The translations under genes and the position numbers were made by a program. DNA of 64,000 nt from Gephyromycinifex aptenodytis (GTDB taxonomy: Bacteria; Actinomycetota; Actinomycetes; Actinomycetales; Dermatophilaceae). The stretch covers positions 434,001 to 498,000 of the forward strand of contig NZ_CP051155.1 in NCBI RefSeq assembly GCF_012277275.1, in the 5' to 3' direction. Numbering within the stretch: the stretch's first letter is position 1; each line of letters starts with the position of its first letter. Positions 43,920 to 53,450 of the stretch are shown one piece after another. The notes beneath the pieces were generated by a model that was not told the origin of the DNA, made no database searches, and saw nothing but the letters and a program-made list of their open reading frames with translations.

Positions 43920-45116
43920 GTGACCACCGATGCCATGCCGACCCTGCTTGCCACCTTCACCGGACCCGACTCCCCCGGGGTCTCTGTGACGGTCTTCGAT
44001 GTTCTCGCTGCGGCGGAGGCCACCGTCTTGGACGTGGAACAGCAAGTACTGCGAGGCCAACTCAAGCTCGACGTGCTCATTGCCTGCCCGGGCGAGGCCC
44101 CGGAGGCGGGGACCGAAGGTGTGGCTGCGCAGCTTCAGCGGGCGGGTGCGCGACTGGGGATGAGCACCAGCGTGACCCTCGGTCAGGGCGACAATGTCCA
44201 GCGGCCCAGCGGCAGGGTGGTCGTCGTTGTCGTAGGGGCGCCGCTGACGGCTCGCTCGCTGGGAGCGGTCTTCCACGAGATCGCCGCGCAGGGAGCGAAC
44301 GTGGATCGGATGCGCCGTCTCGCACGTCGCCCGGTCACCGCGATCGAGCTGGATGTCTCTGGAGCGCAAGTGGATTCGCTGCGGCCGGCGCTGTCGGGGG
44401 CCGCCGCAGAACACGGAGTTGATGTCGCGGTTGCCCCCGCCGGGTTGGCCCGCCACGGGCGTCTCCTGGTGGTGATGGACGTAGATTCCACGCTCATCCA
44501 GGACGAAGTCATCGAGTTGCTAGCCGCGCATGCCGGGCGCGAGGAGGAAGTGGCCGCGGTCACGCAGCGGGCGATGCGCGGTGAGCTGGACTTCGCAGAA
44601 AGCCTGCGGGAGCGGGTGGCCACCCTGGCTGGACTCGAGGTTTCGGTGCTCGCTGACGTCCGCCACGCGGTACGGCTCACTCCGGGCGCGCGCACCCTGG
44701 TGCGCACACTGCGCCGCTTCGGGCACAGCGTCGCGCTGGTCTCTGGCGGTTTCGCCGAGATCGTCGAGCCGCTGGCGGCCGAGCTGGGGATCGAGCACGT
44801 GCATGCCAACCGGTTGGCGGTGGCCGACGGGCGCCTCACCGGTGAGGTGGCCGGGCCGATCGTGGACCGGGCCGGCAAAGCGGCGGCGCTGCGCCGCTTC
44901 GCCGAGCTGGAAGGGGTGCCGCTGGAGCGCACGGTGGCCGTCGGTGACGGCGCCAACGACCTGGACATGTTGGCCACCGCGGGGCTGGGCGTGGCGTTCA
45001 ACGCCAAACCGTTGGTGCAGCAGCAGGCAGACGCCGCGGTGAATGTCCCCTACCTCGATGCCGTGTTGGCCCTCATCGGCATTGACAGCGACGCCGTGGA
45101 TGCGGCCCGGGCGTAG
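43920..45116 (+). CDS. serB: phosphoserine phosphatase with N-terminal ACT-like domain
   Basis: Last step of serine synthesis. 398 residues. The N-terminal 175 residues hold two ACT-like repeats (LLATFTGPDSPGVSVTVFDVLA and VVVVVGAPLTARSLGAVFHEIAAQGANVDR), presumably for serine feedback. The HAD domain follows: nucleophile in VMDVDSTLIQDE (D187, D189), VSGGF, and GDGANDLDML near residue 345. The start is GTG 43920, set by the -10 box. Its stop is 3 nt from that of the convergent GNAT-like gene. Confidence 0.93.
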   Translation: MTTDAMPTLLATFTGPDSPGVSVTVFDVLAAAEATVLDVEQQVLRGQLKLDVLIACPGEAPEAGTEGVAAQLQRAGARLGMSTSVTLGQGDNVQRPSGRVVVVVVGAPLTARSLGAVFHEIAAQGANVDRMRRLARRPVTAIELDVSGAQVDSLRPALSGAAAEHGVDVAVAPAGLARHGRLLVVMDVDSTLIQDEVIELLAAHAGREEEVAAVTQRAMRGELDFAESLRERVATLAGLEVSVLADVRHAVRLTPGARTLVRTLRRFGHSVALVSGGFAEIVEPLAAELGIEHVHANRLAVADGRLTGEVAGPIVDRAGKAAALRRFAELEGVPLERTVAVGDGANDLDMLATAGLGVAFNAKPLVQQQADAAVNVPYLDAVLALIGIDSDAVDAARA

Positions 45117-45119
45117 CGG

Positions 45120-45812
45120 CTAACTGCGCCGCTCGGGGCGGTCACTGAACAGTTGCACCGAGCCCACAGGAGCTAGTCCGGCGCGCTCCAGGGTGAGAAC
45201 CGCAGGTCGGTTCGCCGGTGCGCTGCAGGCGACGACGAGTTCGTTCTCTGGCACGGCCCGTAGCGCGGCACGCACCAGCTCGACGCCGTGGCCGTGGCCG
45301 CGCCGCTGCGGCGCCAGGTGGAAGAACAGCTCGCGCAACCCGCCGATGCCGCGCGAGAGCACGACCACGTCTTCACTGCCCGGATCGGGTCGGCCGAAGA
45401 CCTGGACCTCGCTGCATACCCGGCGGGCGTGCTCCACGAGTGGGATGCGTGCCAGATCATGTCGGGTGACCAGGGGTTCAGTGCCTGGTTGCTCCCCGAG
45501 CCCAGCCCCCAGGAACAACAGATCCAGGGAGTCGATCCAACCGTCCTTGGCCAGCGCGGTCACCACCCGAGGATGGTGGGCGCCGCCGCACCCGTCGACA
45601 CCGAGGTCGCTCAGCTCGACCTCGGTGTGATCGTAGGAGACAGCTAACACCGCATGGCCCGGGAAACTCAGGATGCCCTGCACATGCGGCGCCCACGGGG
45701 TCACCCGTAGCCACCCGCCGTCGGTCGGGGGCCGGTTGCCGGTGGCCAGCTCGCGCAGGAATCTCGCCAGCGGGTGCCTGGCGGGGGTCCAGATCGGCGA
45801 ATCGGTAGTCAT
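45120..45812 (-). CDS. GNAT-like acetyltransferase domain protein
   Basis: 230 residues. An N-terminal beta-rich domain of about 115 residues (APHVQGILSFPGHAVLAVSYDHTEVELSDLGVDG) precedes a degenerate acetyltransferase fold, in which LRELFFHLAPQRRGHGHGVELVRAAL keeps the Q/RxxGxG acetyl-CoA loop, and ANRPAVLTLERAGLAPVG ends the fold. The acceptor is unknown. The start ATG at 45812 has no strong ribosome site. It is convergent with serB. No catalytic residue can be named with confidence. Confidence 0.7.
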   Translation of the reverse strand: MTTDSPIWTPARHPLARFLRELATGNRPPTDGGWLRVTPWAPHVQGILSFPGHAVLAVSYDHTEVELSDLGVDGCGGAHHPRVVTALAKDGWIDSLDLLFLGAGLGEQPGTEPLVTRHDLARIPLVEHARRVCSEVQVFGRPDPGSEDVVVLSRGIGGLRELFFHLAPQRRGHGHGVELVRAALRAVPENELVVACSAPANRPAVLTLERAGLAPVGSVQLFSDRPERRS

Positions 45813-45942
45813 CGGCGGGTCCTAAGCTGCTGTTTCGAGGCGGGGTTCTGCCCGTCTCATCGGCGAACCGCGCTGCCTATGTAGTCAATCCGTGCAGGCA
45901 ACGACTCGCCCAGCGCCCCGTGCTGTCAACCAGAGCAGCAGC

Positions 45943-46701
45943 TCAGTCGCCGACGGCGTGAAAGCCCCCGTCGACGTGCACGATTTCTCCGGTGGTGGCC
46001 GGGAACCAGTCCGACATCAAGGCCACGCATGCCTTGGCGGCCGGAGACGGGTCGCTGATGTCCCAGCCGAGTGGGGAGTGCTCTCCCCACTGGGCGAACC
46101 TGTCGAAGGCCGGGATGCTCTTGGCCGCGGTGGTACGAATCGGACCGGCCGCTACCAGGTTGCAGCGAATCCCCTTGGGGCCCAGGTCGCGAGCGCAGTA
46201 CCGGTTCGTCGATTCGAAGGCCGCCTTGGCCACGCCCATCCAGTCATAACCGGGCCAGGCGATGCTGGCATCGAGGGTGAGCCCGACGAGCGCTCCGCCC
46301 GGCTTCATCAGCGGTTCAGCGCCCTTGGCCAGCGCTTTGAGGGAGTAGGCCGAGATCTGCAAGGCCGGGGCTACGTCTTCCCAACTGGCGTTCATGAAGT
46401 CGAACGCACCCCGGGGGGCGAACCCGATCGAGTGCAGCACCCCGTCGAGCTGGTCGGTGTGTTCGCCCACGCGGGTCGACAAGGCGTCGAAGTCCTCCTG
46501 GTTGGAGGCATCCAGTTCGATGACCGGGGCGGCCTGCGGGAGACGACGCGCGATGGCGCTGGTGATCTTGGCTGCGCGCCCGAAGGCTGTCAGCACCACC
46601 GAGGCGCCCTGCTCCTGCGCGAGGCGGGCCACGTGAAAGGCGATCGAGGACTCGGTAAGGACGCCGGTGACGAGGATCGTCTTTCCATCGAGCAAGGCCA
46701 T
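45943..46701 (-). CDS. fabI: enoyl-[acyl-carrier-protein] reductase (InhA/FabI type)
   Basis: Final reduction step of fatty acid elongation. SDR protein of 252 residues. LDGKTILVTGVLTESSIAFHVARLAQEQGA is the N-terminal NADH site, and the active-site Tyr-x6-Lys lies in PGYDWMGVAKAAFES. The segment ending HVDGGFHAVGD is standard. The ATG at 46701 has AGGAG 9 nt upstream; a longer frame adds no homology. It lies 55 nt downstream of fabG, the same fabG-inhA pair as in mycobacteria. Confidence 0.95.
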   Translation of the reverse strand: MALLDGKTILVTGVLTESSIAFHVARLAQEQGASVVLTAFGRAAKITSAIARRLPQAAPVIELDASNQEDFDALSTRVGEHTDQLDGVLHSIGFAPRGAFDFMNASWEDVAPALQISAYSLKALAKGAEPLMKPGGALVGLTLDASIAWPGYDWMGVAKAAFESTNRYCARDLGPKGIRCNLVAAGPIRTTAAKSIPAFDRFAQWGEHSPLGWDISDPSPAAKACVALMSDWFPATTGEIVHVDGGFHAVGD

Positions 46702-46756
46702 GTCGGTTGTCTCCTGTGGGTGGCGAGGTGGTGAAGGGTGAGTGCAGCCAGCGGTG

Positions 46757-47491
46757 TCAGTGGCCCATGCCCAGACCGCCATCGACGGGCAGGACAGCCC
46801 CGTTGATGTAGGAGGCCGCGTCCGAGGCGAGGAAGGCAACGGCCTTGGCGACCTCTTCCGGGGCACCGAAACGAGCGGCTGGGATGAGCTTGGTATAGGT
46901 GGCTGCCAGGTCTGCGGGGAGCGCCTGGGTCATCTCGGTGTCGATATACCCCGGTGCGACCACGTTGGCGGTGATCGCTCGAGACCCCAACTCCCGAGCC
47001 AGCGAACGTGCCACGCCGACCAGGCCGGCTTTGCTCGCGGCGTAGTTGACCTGCCCGGGGGCACCGTAGAGGCCTACCACGCTGGAGATGAGGATGATGC
47101 GCCCGCCTTTGAGTCGCAGCATGCCCTTGCTGGCCCGTCGGGCGCAGCGAATGGCCCCGACGAGGTTGGTCTGCAAGACCGTGTCGATGTCTTCGTCGGA
47201 CATCCGCATGAGCAGTTGGTCGCGGGTGATGCCGGCATTGGCGACGAGCACCCCGATGGGGCCGCCGACGATCTTCTCCGCAGCGCTGAAACCGGCGTCG
47301 ACGCTGTCCGTGTCGGTGACATCCAGCCGCACGGCGGCCAGGTCCTCCGGAGCGTCCCCGGATCGTGATCCGACCACCACCTGATGTCCGGCCTCGCGCA
47401 GCGCCAGGGCTGTGGCCAGACCGATCCCCCGGTTGCCGCCGGTGACCAGGACCGGGCGCGGGGTGCCGGCGCCGGACGTCGGTGTGCTCAT
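46757..47491 (-). CDS. fabG: 3-oxoacyl-[acyl-carrier-protein] reductase
   Basis: NADPH-dependent reductase of fatty acid synthesis, MabA-like. 244 residues. Glycine motif TGGNRGIGLATAL near residue 17, NAG (VLVANAGITRD), Ser in ISSVVGLYG and the YxxxK pair in VNYAASKAGLVG. The C-terminus GGLGMGH is typical. The ATG at 47491 has AAGGAGAGAG upstream. It is the first gene of the fabG-fabI unit; the promoter must be in 47492-47637. Confidence 0.94.
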   Translation of the reverse strand: MSTPTSGAGTPRPVLVTGGNRGIGLATALALREAGHQVVVGSRSGDAPEDLAAVRLDVTDTDSVDAGFSAAEKIVGGPIGVLVANAGITRDQLLMRMSDEDIDTVLQTNLVGAIRCARRASKGMLRLKGGRIILISSVVGLYGAPGQVNYAASKAGLVGVARSLARELGSRAITANVVAPGYIDTEMTQALPADLAATYTKLIPAARFGAPEEVAKAVAFLASDAASYINGAVLPVDGGLGMGH

Positions 47492-47624
47492 GTGCTCTCT
47501 CCTTGGCAGGTGGGATCGGGCTTGTGCGAAAGTAACCCACTACCGACCGGTAGCGGTCATCCCGGGTCGTGAGGTATCCCGCTGGGCCGCGGTGGCTGGC
47601 CGCGCCGAGTCCGTGGAAGGTGCG

Positions 47625-47630
47625 TAAGCT
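47625..47630 (+). promoter_or_regulatory. -10 box of the DUF3099 gene (leaderless)
   Basis: TAAGCT, 7 nt upstream of the ATG at 47638. Confidence 0.5.
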
Positions 47631-47637
47631 GGCAATC

Positions 47638-47961
47638 ATGAGACGGTCCGAGGAGCTGGAGACGCGGGTGTACTCGGTCTCTGCGGCGCCCCCGTCGGCG
47701 AAAGCCGATCGCGACCACCGGATGCGTTCGTACCTGATCTCGATGACGATCCGTACCGTGAGCTTCGCTCTGGTCGGGGTGTTCGTCACGATCCTGCCCT
47801 GGCCGCCGGGCGCCTGGATCTGCGCCATTGCCGCCGTGGTTCTTCCCTACCCCGCAGTGGTGTTCGCCAACGCCACCAACAAGCGCACCCAGGACATCGA
47901 ATTCGAGGCTGTCACCCCGCAGATGCTGATGCCGCCGCCACCGCCGCCGAGCACTGACTGA
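47638..47961 (+). CDS. DUF3099 family membrane protein
   Basis: 107 residues. A basic cytoplasmic N-terminus (DRDHRMRSYLISMTIRTVSF) leads into two transmembrane segments (FALVGVFVTILPWPPG and AWICAIAAVVLPYPAVVFANA) and a proline-rich end. It matches the DUF3099 pattern seen beside fabG/fabI in actinobacteria. Function is unknown. The ATG is set by the -10 box. Its stop lies 3 nt from the moaA stop. Confidence 0.85.
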   Translation: MRRSEELETRVYSVSAAPPSAKADRDHRMRSYLISMTIRTVSFALVGVFVTILPWPPGAWICAIAAVVLPYPAVVFANATNKRTQDIEFEAVTPQMLMPPPPPPSTD

Positions 47962-47964
47962 GGA

Positions 47965-49023
47965 TCATCCGCCGATTGCCGACATCGGTCGGGCCGGTTG
48001 AGTGAAATCGGGCAGTCCGATTCCGTGCCCGCTGGCCTTGCGCCACATCTCTCCCCGAATGAGACGCACCAGATCCTTATCGTCGGCGCCCTCTCGAAGC
48101 GGCCCGCGCAGATCGACCTCTCCGCGCGAGAAGAGACAGTTGCGCACCATCCCATCGGCTGTCAGCCGCACCCGGTCGCAGGCGCCGCAGAAGGGTGCGG
48201 ACACGCTGGCGATGATGCCCACCGTGCCAGGGCCGCCATCGACGAGGAAGCGCTCGGCCGGGGCGCTACCGCGCTGGCCCACCGGTGTGAGCGTGAACCG
48301 TTCTTCAAGTTTCTCTTTGAGCTCGGTGGCGCTGACCATGGCACCCCGCTGCCACTGGTGCTGAGCATCCAGCGGCATCTGCTCGATGAAGCGCAGCTCA
48401 TAACCGCGCTCCAGGCACCACCCGAGGAGGTCGGCGACTCCGGAGTCATTCACATCCCGCATGGCGACCGCGTTGACCTTCACCGGGGTGAGCCCCGCCT
48501 CGGCGGCCGCGGCTAGCCCCGCGATGACGTCATCAAGGCGGTCCCGTCTGGACAGCGTCTTGAAGGTCTCACGCTCGATCGTGTCCAGGCTGATGTTGAC
48601 CCGGTCCAAACCGGCCTCCGCCAGCGCCTGAGCCGACCGTGCCAGGCCGATCCCGTTGCTCGTCATCGCGATCCGGGGCCGCGGCCGCAACTGGGCGATA
48701 CCGGCCACCAGATCGGGCAGGCTGCGACGCAGCAGCGGTTCGCCGCCGGTGAGGCGAACCTGTTCGATCCCGAGGTCAACAAAGATGCCGACGAGACGGA
48801 GCAACTCTTCATCGGTCAGCATTTGCGGCTTGGCCATCCAAGGCAGGCCCTCGGCAGGCATGCAGTAGGTGCAGCGCAGATTGCAGTGATCGGTCAGAGA
48901 GACTCGCAAGTCCTTGGCCACGCGCCCAAAGGTGTCTTGTAGACCGCGTCGGGTCTCATCCGCAACCGCGGGTTCGTCGCGGTCTGCGGGTTCCTGTACA
49001 GGTGACTCCGATGCTGGGTGCAT
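47965..49023 (-). CDS. moaA: GTP 3',8-cyclase (molybdenum cofactor)
   Basis: First step of molybdopterin synthesis. Radical SAM enzyme of 352 residues. N-terminal cluster motif C47-x3-C51-x2-C54 in DHCNLRCTYCMP, GGEPLLR, and the C-terminal cluster in CGACDRVRLTADGMVRNCLF. It ends in SAIGG, the conserved Gly-Gly tail. The -10 box TAGGCT lies 6 nt before the ATG. It diverges from the SURF1 gene with only 32 nt between start codons. The other moa genes are not in this window. Confidence 0.95.
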   Translation of the reverse strand: MHPASESPVQEPADRDEPAVADETRRGLQDTFGRVAKDLRVSLTDHCNLRCTYCMPAEGLPWMAKPQMLTDEELLRLVGIFVDLGIEQVRLTGGEPLLRRSLPDLVAGIAQLRPRPRIAMTSNGIGLARSAQALAEAGLDRVNISLDTIERETFKTLSRRDRLDDVIAGLAAAAEAGLTPVKVNAVAMRDVNDSGVADLLGWCLERGYELRFIEQMPLDAQHQWQRGAMVSATELKEKLEERFTLTPVGQRGSAPAERFLVDGGPGTVGIIASVSAPFCGACDRVRLTADGMVRNCLFSRGEVDLRGPLREGADDKDLVRLIRGEMWRKASGHGIGLPDFTQPARPMSAIGG

Positions 49024-49029
49024 CGTGCC

Positions 49030-49035
49030 AGCCTA
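49030..49035 (-). promoter_or_regulatory. -10 box of moaA (leaderless)
   Basis: TAGGCT, 6 nt upstream of the moaA ATG and only 7 nt from the opposing SURF1 -10 box. Confidence 0.5.
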
Positions 49036-49042
49036 GGCCGAG

Positions 49043-49048
49043 TACCGT
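49043..49048 (+). promoter_or_regulatory. -10 box of the SURF1 gene (leaderless)
   Basis: TACCGT, 7 nt upstream of the GTG at 49056. Confidence 0.5.
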
Positions 49049-49055
49049 CGGGGGC

Positions 49056-49874
49056 GTGCTCCGGGTCTTGCTGTCGCCGCGCTGGCTGGGTGCCCTTGTG
49101 CTCGCCGCGTTCTTCGCTGCTGCCTGTGTCGCCCTCGGTTTTTGGCAGTGGGGGCGATATGAGGACAAGTCGTTGCGCGCTGAACTCGTGCGCACCTCCT
49201 ACGCCGCCGACCCTGTCCCGCTGGACTCGGCACTGCCGGCCGGGGCGCCGCCGCTGAATGAACGCCAGGTGTGGACCCGGGTCGTGGTCGATGGTCGATA
49301 CGACCCCGCCAAACAGCAACTCGTTCGCAACCGGCCACAGAAGGTCACCTACGGGTATGAAGTGCTCGTACCCCTGGTCCTGCAGGACGGCAGCGCGCTG
49401 CTGGTCGATCGCGGCTGGGTGCCCAACGCCGAACGCGCCGATGTCACTCCAGAGGTGCCGCCTGCGCCCCAAGGCTCGGTGCGGGTGACCGGCTGGCTGC
49501 GTCAGGGCGAGGAGTCCTTGGACCGCGACATGCCGACCGGCCAGTTGGCATCCATCGATCTGGCAGCTGCCGAACGCGCCACCGGTTACCGATTGCGCCC
49601 CGCCTACCTGGTGCTGGGCCAGGAACAGGTGCCCTCCGGGGCTACTCCGCCGCGTCCGCAGGCCCTGATCGAGCCGGACACCGACCTGGGGCCGCACTTC
49701 GCCTACGCCCTGCAGTGGTGGTTCGGCGCTCCCCTCGGCTTTGTGCTCGTCGGGGTGTACGCCCGACGGGAGTTCATCGATTCCCTGCCTGAGGAGGATC
49801 CGCGTCGGTTGGAGCGCGCCCGCCGAGAACAGGCGCCGAAGAAGAAGCGGATCTGGGACGAGGAAGACGAATAG
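49056..49874 (+). CDS. SURF1 family cytochrome oxidase assembly protein
   Basis: 272 residues. Two transmembrane helices bracket a periplasmic domain: [30 protein letters not shown] near the N-terminus and [26 protein letters not shown] near the C-terminus. [14 protein letters not shown] and VRVTGWLR are family hallmarks. It helps haem aa3 oxidase assembly. The C-terminal [11 protein letters not shown] is a charged cytoplasmic tail. The start is a GTG at 49056, decided by the -10 box; starts upstream overlap moaA. Confidence 0.88.
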   Translation: MLRVLLSPRWLGALVLAAFFAAACVALGFWQWGRYEDKSLRAELVRTSYAADPVPLDSALPAGAPPLNERQVWTRVVVDGRYDPAKQQLVRNRPQKVTYGYEVLVPLVLQDGSALLVDRGWVPNAERADVTPEVPPAPQGSVRVTGWLRQGEESLDRDMPTGQLASIDLAAAERATGYRLRPAYLVLGQEQVPSGATPPRPQALIEPDTDLGPHFAYALQWWFGAPLGFVLVGVYARREFIDSLPEEDPRRLERARREQAPKKKRIWDEEDE

Positions 49875-49911
49875 GCAAGCCTTAGCTACTGCGCTTTCAG
49901 GGCTGGCTGGA

Positions 49912-49917
49912 TACGGT
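49912..49917 (+). promoter_or_regulatory. -10 box of fumC (leaderless)
   Basis: TACGGT, 6 nt upstream of the ATG at 49924. Confidence 0.5.
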
Positions 49918-49923
49918 GGCGGT

Positions 49924-51330
49924 ATGTGCTCATACCGGAACGAGACCGACAGCATGGGCGCCGTACAGGTGCCCACGGACCACTACTGGGGTGCCCAAAC
50001 GCAACGCAGCATCGGCAACTTCCCGATCGGACGCGACACCTTCGTCTGGGGCCGCTCGATGGTCCGGGCGCTGGGGTTGCTGAAGAAGGGTGCGGCCCTG
50101 GCCAACGCCGAGCTGGGACAATTGCCTCTGGCCGAGAACGAGATCGCAGCTATGGTGCAGGCCGCTGATGAGGTTGTGCGTGGTGACCTCGACAAGGAAT
50201 TTCCGTTGGTCGTCTTCCAAACGGGCAGTGGCACCCAATCCAACATGAACGCCAACGAGGTGATCTCTAACCGGGCGATCGAGATCCTCGGCGGCGAGTT
50301 GGGCAGCAAGACGCCGACCCACCCCAACGACCACGTCAACCGGGGCCAGAGCAGCAACGACACCTTCCCCACCGCGATGCACATCGCCGTCGTGCTGGAC
50401 CTGCATGAATTCCTGTACAACCAGGTGAGCCGGTTGCGCGAGACCTTGGCTGAGAAATCCGAAGCCTTCAGCGACGTGGTGAAGGTGGGTCGCACTCACC
50501 TGCAGGACGCCACCCCCATCACGCTGGGACAGGAGATCTCCGGCTGGGTCGCGCAACTGGACTTCGCCTTGGATGCGGTGCGGCACAGTGAGATCGGCCT
50601 GCTCGACCTGGCGATCGGTGGCACGGCAGTGGGAACGGGCTTGAACGCCCATCCCGAGTTCGGGAAGACCGCTGCAGCCAAGATCGCCGCCGAGACCGGC
50701 CATGACTTCCGCCAGGCAGAGAACACCTTTGCGGCGCTCGCCGCCCACGACGCATTGGTGGCCGTCAGCGGCTCGCTACGGGTGCTGGCGATGGCGCTGA
50801 TGAAGATCGCCAACGACGTGCGTTGGTTGGCTTCGGGGCCGCGTAACGGCATCGGCGAGATCACCATCCCGGAGAATGAGCCGGGCTCCAGCATCATGCC
50901 GGGCAAGGTCAACCCGACCCAGTGCGAAGCGCTGACGATGGTGACGACCCGGGTCTTCGGTAACGACGCCACCGTCGGATTCGCCGGCAGCCAGGGCAAC
51001 TTCGAGCTCAACGTCTACAAACCGGTGATGGCGCACGCGGTTCTGGAGTCCATCCGCCTGCTCGGGGACGCCTGTGCAGCGTTCACCGAACACTGCGCCG
51101 TCGGCATCGAGCCGAACCACGAACGCATCACGGCCAACCTCGAGTCGAACCTCATGCAGGTGACGGCCCTCAACCGGCACATCGGCTACGACAAGGCCGC
51201 CAAGATCGCCAAGACGGCGCACGCCGACGGGAGCTCGTTGCGGGAGGCCGCACTCGCGCTTGAGTACGTGACGCCGGAAGAGTTCGATGCCTGGGTGGTG
51301 CCGATCGACATGACGCACCCGAGCGCCTGA
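49924..51330 (+). CDS. fumC: class II fumarate hydratase
   Basis: Interconverts fumarate and malate in the TCA cycle. 468 residues, normal for FumC. Motifs: [37 protein letters not shown], and the signature [11 protein letters not shown] near residue 320, with the catalytic Ser before it. The ATG at 49924 is decided by the -10 box TACGGT; the frame upstream is not homologous. A class I enzyme is not in this window. It is convergent with the ABC exporter gene, with 16 nt between stops. Confidence 0.96.
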   Translation: MCSYRNETDSMGAVQVPTDHYWGAQTQRSIGNFPIGRDTFVWGRSMVRALGLLKKGAALANAELGQLPLAENEIAAMVQAADEVVRGDLDKEFPLVVFQTGSGTQSNMNANEVISNRAIEILGGELGSKTPTHPNDHVNRGQSSNDTFPTAMHIAVVLDLHEFLYNQVSRLRETLAEKSEAFSDVVKVGRTHLQDATPITLGQEISGWVAQLDFALDAVRHSEIGLLDLAIGGTAVGTGLNAHPEFGKTAAAKIAAETGHDFRQAENTFAALAAHDALVAVSGSLRVLAMALMKIANDVRWLASGPRNGIGEITIPENEPGSSIMPGKVNPTQCEALTMVTTRVFGNDATVGFAGSQGNFELNVYKPVMAHAVLESIRLLGDACAAFTEHCAVGIEPNHERITANLESNLMQVTALNRHIGYDKAAKIAKTAHADGSSLREAALALEYVTPEEFDAWVVPIDMTHPSA

Positions 51331-51346
51331 GGGGTCTGCGCAGCCA

Positions 51347-53245
51347 TCAGTTTTCGCCGGGCAGGCTGGCGGCTTCAGACTGCCCGGCGAACTGTGTGGC
51401 GTGCAGGTCGGCGTAGAGCCCGCCCTGGGCGAGTAGCTGCTCATGCCGTCCGGCCTGCACGACGCGGCCCTCGTCCACGACGAGAATCTGTTCGGCATGG
51501 CGCACGGTGGAGAGCCGGTGCGCGATCACCAGTGCGGTACGCCCGGCCAGTGCGGTATCCAAAGCGCGCTGGACTGCAGCCTCAGATTCGCTGTCCAGGT
51601 GGGCGGTGGCCTCGTCCAGGACGACCACTCCGGGACTCTTCAGCAACAGCCGGGCGATAGCGAGCCGTTGCTTCTCCCCGCCGGAGAGGCGATGCCCTCG
51701 GTCGCCGACGACGGTGTCCAGGCCCGCGGGCAGTCTCTCGATGAGTTCCCAGATGTGAGCGGCCCGTAGCGCGTTGACGATCTCTTCATCGCTGGCGCCT
51801 GGGCGTGCGTAGCGCAGGTTGGCGCGGATCGTGTCGTGGAACAGGTGCGGATCCTGGGTGACAATGCCGACCCGATCACGCAGCGAGCTCGTGGAAACAT
51901 CGCGGACGTCAACTTCGCCGATGCGTACCGCGCCGGAGCTGACGTCGTACAGCCGAGCCACGAGACTGCTCACGGTGGTCTTTCCGGCCCCGCTGGGCCC
52001 CACCAGGGCAACCAGTTGGCCGGGTTCGGCCCGTAAGGACAGCTCGTGCAGGACGACCTCGCCGCGGCCCCGATCCCCTGATGCCGTTGATTCCAGCGAC
52101 GCCAACGAGATTTCATCGGCGCCGGGGTAGGCGAAGGTGACGTGATCCAGTTCCACCGACAGCGGCCCGGTCGGCAGGTCCACAGCCCCTGGCCGGTCGG
52201 TGATGAGCGGTCGTAGATCGAGAACCTCGAAGACCCGTTCGAAGGAGACCAGGGCGGTCATCACGTCGACGCGCACGTTCGACAGCGCCGTCAGCGGTCC
52301 GTAGAGCCGGGCCAGCAATGCGGTCAGCGCGAGGAGGGTGCCGACTGTCAATCCACCTTCGATGGCGAGCAACCCACCGACGCCGTAGACCAGAGCGGTG
52401 GCCAAGGCCGCGACCAGGGTCAGTGCCGTGAGGAAGATGGAACGGTTCAGCGCGATGTTGATTCCGACGTCGCGGACCCGCCCGGCGCGCTCGGCGTACT
52501 CCTGGGTCTCCTGAGCGGGGCGCCCGAAGAGCTTGACCAGTAGCGCCCCGGCAACGTTGAATCGCTCGGTCATTCGGCTGCCCAGGTCGGCATTGAGCAT
52601 CATCGACTCACGGGTCAGCGCCGACAGCCGGCGTCCCATGAACCGGGCCGGGATGAGGAAGAGCGGCACCAGCGCCAGAGCTGCCAAGGTCAATTGCCAG
52701 GACAGCAGCAGCATTGCGCCCAGCACGACCACCAGCGAGACGACGTTACTCAGCACTCCGGACAGCGTGGAGGTGAAGGCCTGCTGAGCTCCGATCACGT
52801 CGGTGTTCAGTCGGCTGACCAGTGCCCCGGTCTGGGTCCGGGTGAAGAAGGCGACTGGTTGGGCCATGACGTGCTCGAAGACGTGCGATCGCAGATCGAA
52901 GATAAGGCCCTCACCGATCGTGGCTGAGGTCCAACGCTGAACGACCCCGAGGACGGCGTCCAGCACCGCCAGCGCGGCCACGATGAGGGCCAGGTTGACG
53001 ACATGTCGCCGATCGCCTTCCAAGACACCCTGATCGACGATGCTGCGCAGCAGAAGAGGCGTAGCGACGACCAGCCCCGCCGAGGCGCAGACGATCACCA
53101 TGAACAGGGCGATCTTGCCCAGGTAGGGCCGCCCGTAGGAGGCGACTCGTCGCGCGGTGCCGGGGGCCAGTCGGGCGCCTTTGAGGTTGTCGCGAGAGTA
53201 GGACCTCATCGTGGTCCACCCGCCGCCCGCTGCGCCCATCGTCAT
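51347..53245 (-). CDS. ABC exporter, fused permease and ATPase
   Basis: 632-residue half-transporter. Six transmembrane segments lie in residues 40-330 (FMVIVCASAGLVVATPLLLRSIV; SLVVVLGAMLLLSWQLTLAALALVPLFLI). The ATPase follows: Walker A GPSGAGKTT, Q-loop TQDPHLFHD, signature LSGGEKQRLAIARLL, Walker B VVLDEATAHLD, and the His-loop AHRLSTV. It works as a homodimer or with a partner, exporting lipids or drugs; the substrate is unknown. The ATG has AGGAG 8 nt upstream, with an ATG two codons later as an alternative. Confidence 0.92.
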   Translation of the reverse strand: MTMGAAGGGWTTMRSYSRDNLKGARLAPGTARRVASYGRPYLGKIALFMVIVCASAGLVVATPLLLRSIVDQGVLEGDRRHVVNLALIVAALAVLDAVLGVVQRWTSATIGEGLIFDLRSHVFEHVMAQPVAFFTRTQTGALVSRLNTDVIGAQQAFTSTLSGVLSNVVSLVVVLGAMLLLSWQLTLAALALVPLFLIPARFMGRRLSALTRESMMLNADLGSRMTERFNVAGALLVKLFGRPAQETQEYAERAGRVRDVGINIALNRSIFLTALTLVAALATALVYGVGGLLAIEGGLTVGTLLALTALLARLYGPLTALSNVRVDVMTALVSFERVFEVLDLRPLITDRPGAVDLPTGPLSVELDHVTFAYPGADEISLASLESTASGDRGRGEVVLHELSLRAEPGQLVALVGPSGAGKTTVSSLVARLYDVSSGAVRIGEVDVRDVSTSSLRDRVGIVTQDPHLFHDTIRANLRYARPGASDEEIVNALRAAHIWELIERLPAGLDTVVGDRGHRLSGGEKQRLAIARLLLKSPGVVVLDEATAHLDSESEAAVQRALDTALAGRTALVIAHRLSTVRHAEQILVVDEGRVVQAGRHEQLLAQGGLYADLHATQFAGQSEAASLPGEN

Positions 53246-53336
53246 TCGCCGATCTCCTGTCCTGCTGCCGGTAACCAGATGGGCAACACTGGTTCACCCG
53301 GACTCCTTCCCTGCGGTCCCCGGGCATGACGACCCT

Positions 53337-53358
53337 GGGGGGCCGACGTCGCCCCCCC
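53337..53358. repeat. GC-rich palindrome between ABC exporter and enoyl-CoA hydratase genes
   Basis: G6, then a palindromic CGACGTCG core, then C-tract; one base breaks the symmetry. It may be the terminator of the enoyl-CoA hydratase gene or an operator for the exporter gene. Confidence 0.45.
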
Positions 53359-53450
53359 CGTAGTACGACAGAGGTCTGCTGGCGGTACCCGCCCGCGCGC
53401 CGAGCGACAGAGTTGAGCCGCGACAGCGACGACGCCGGCTCTGAACAGCG

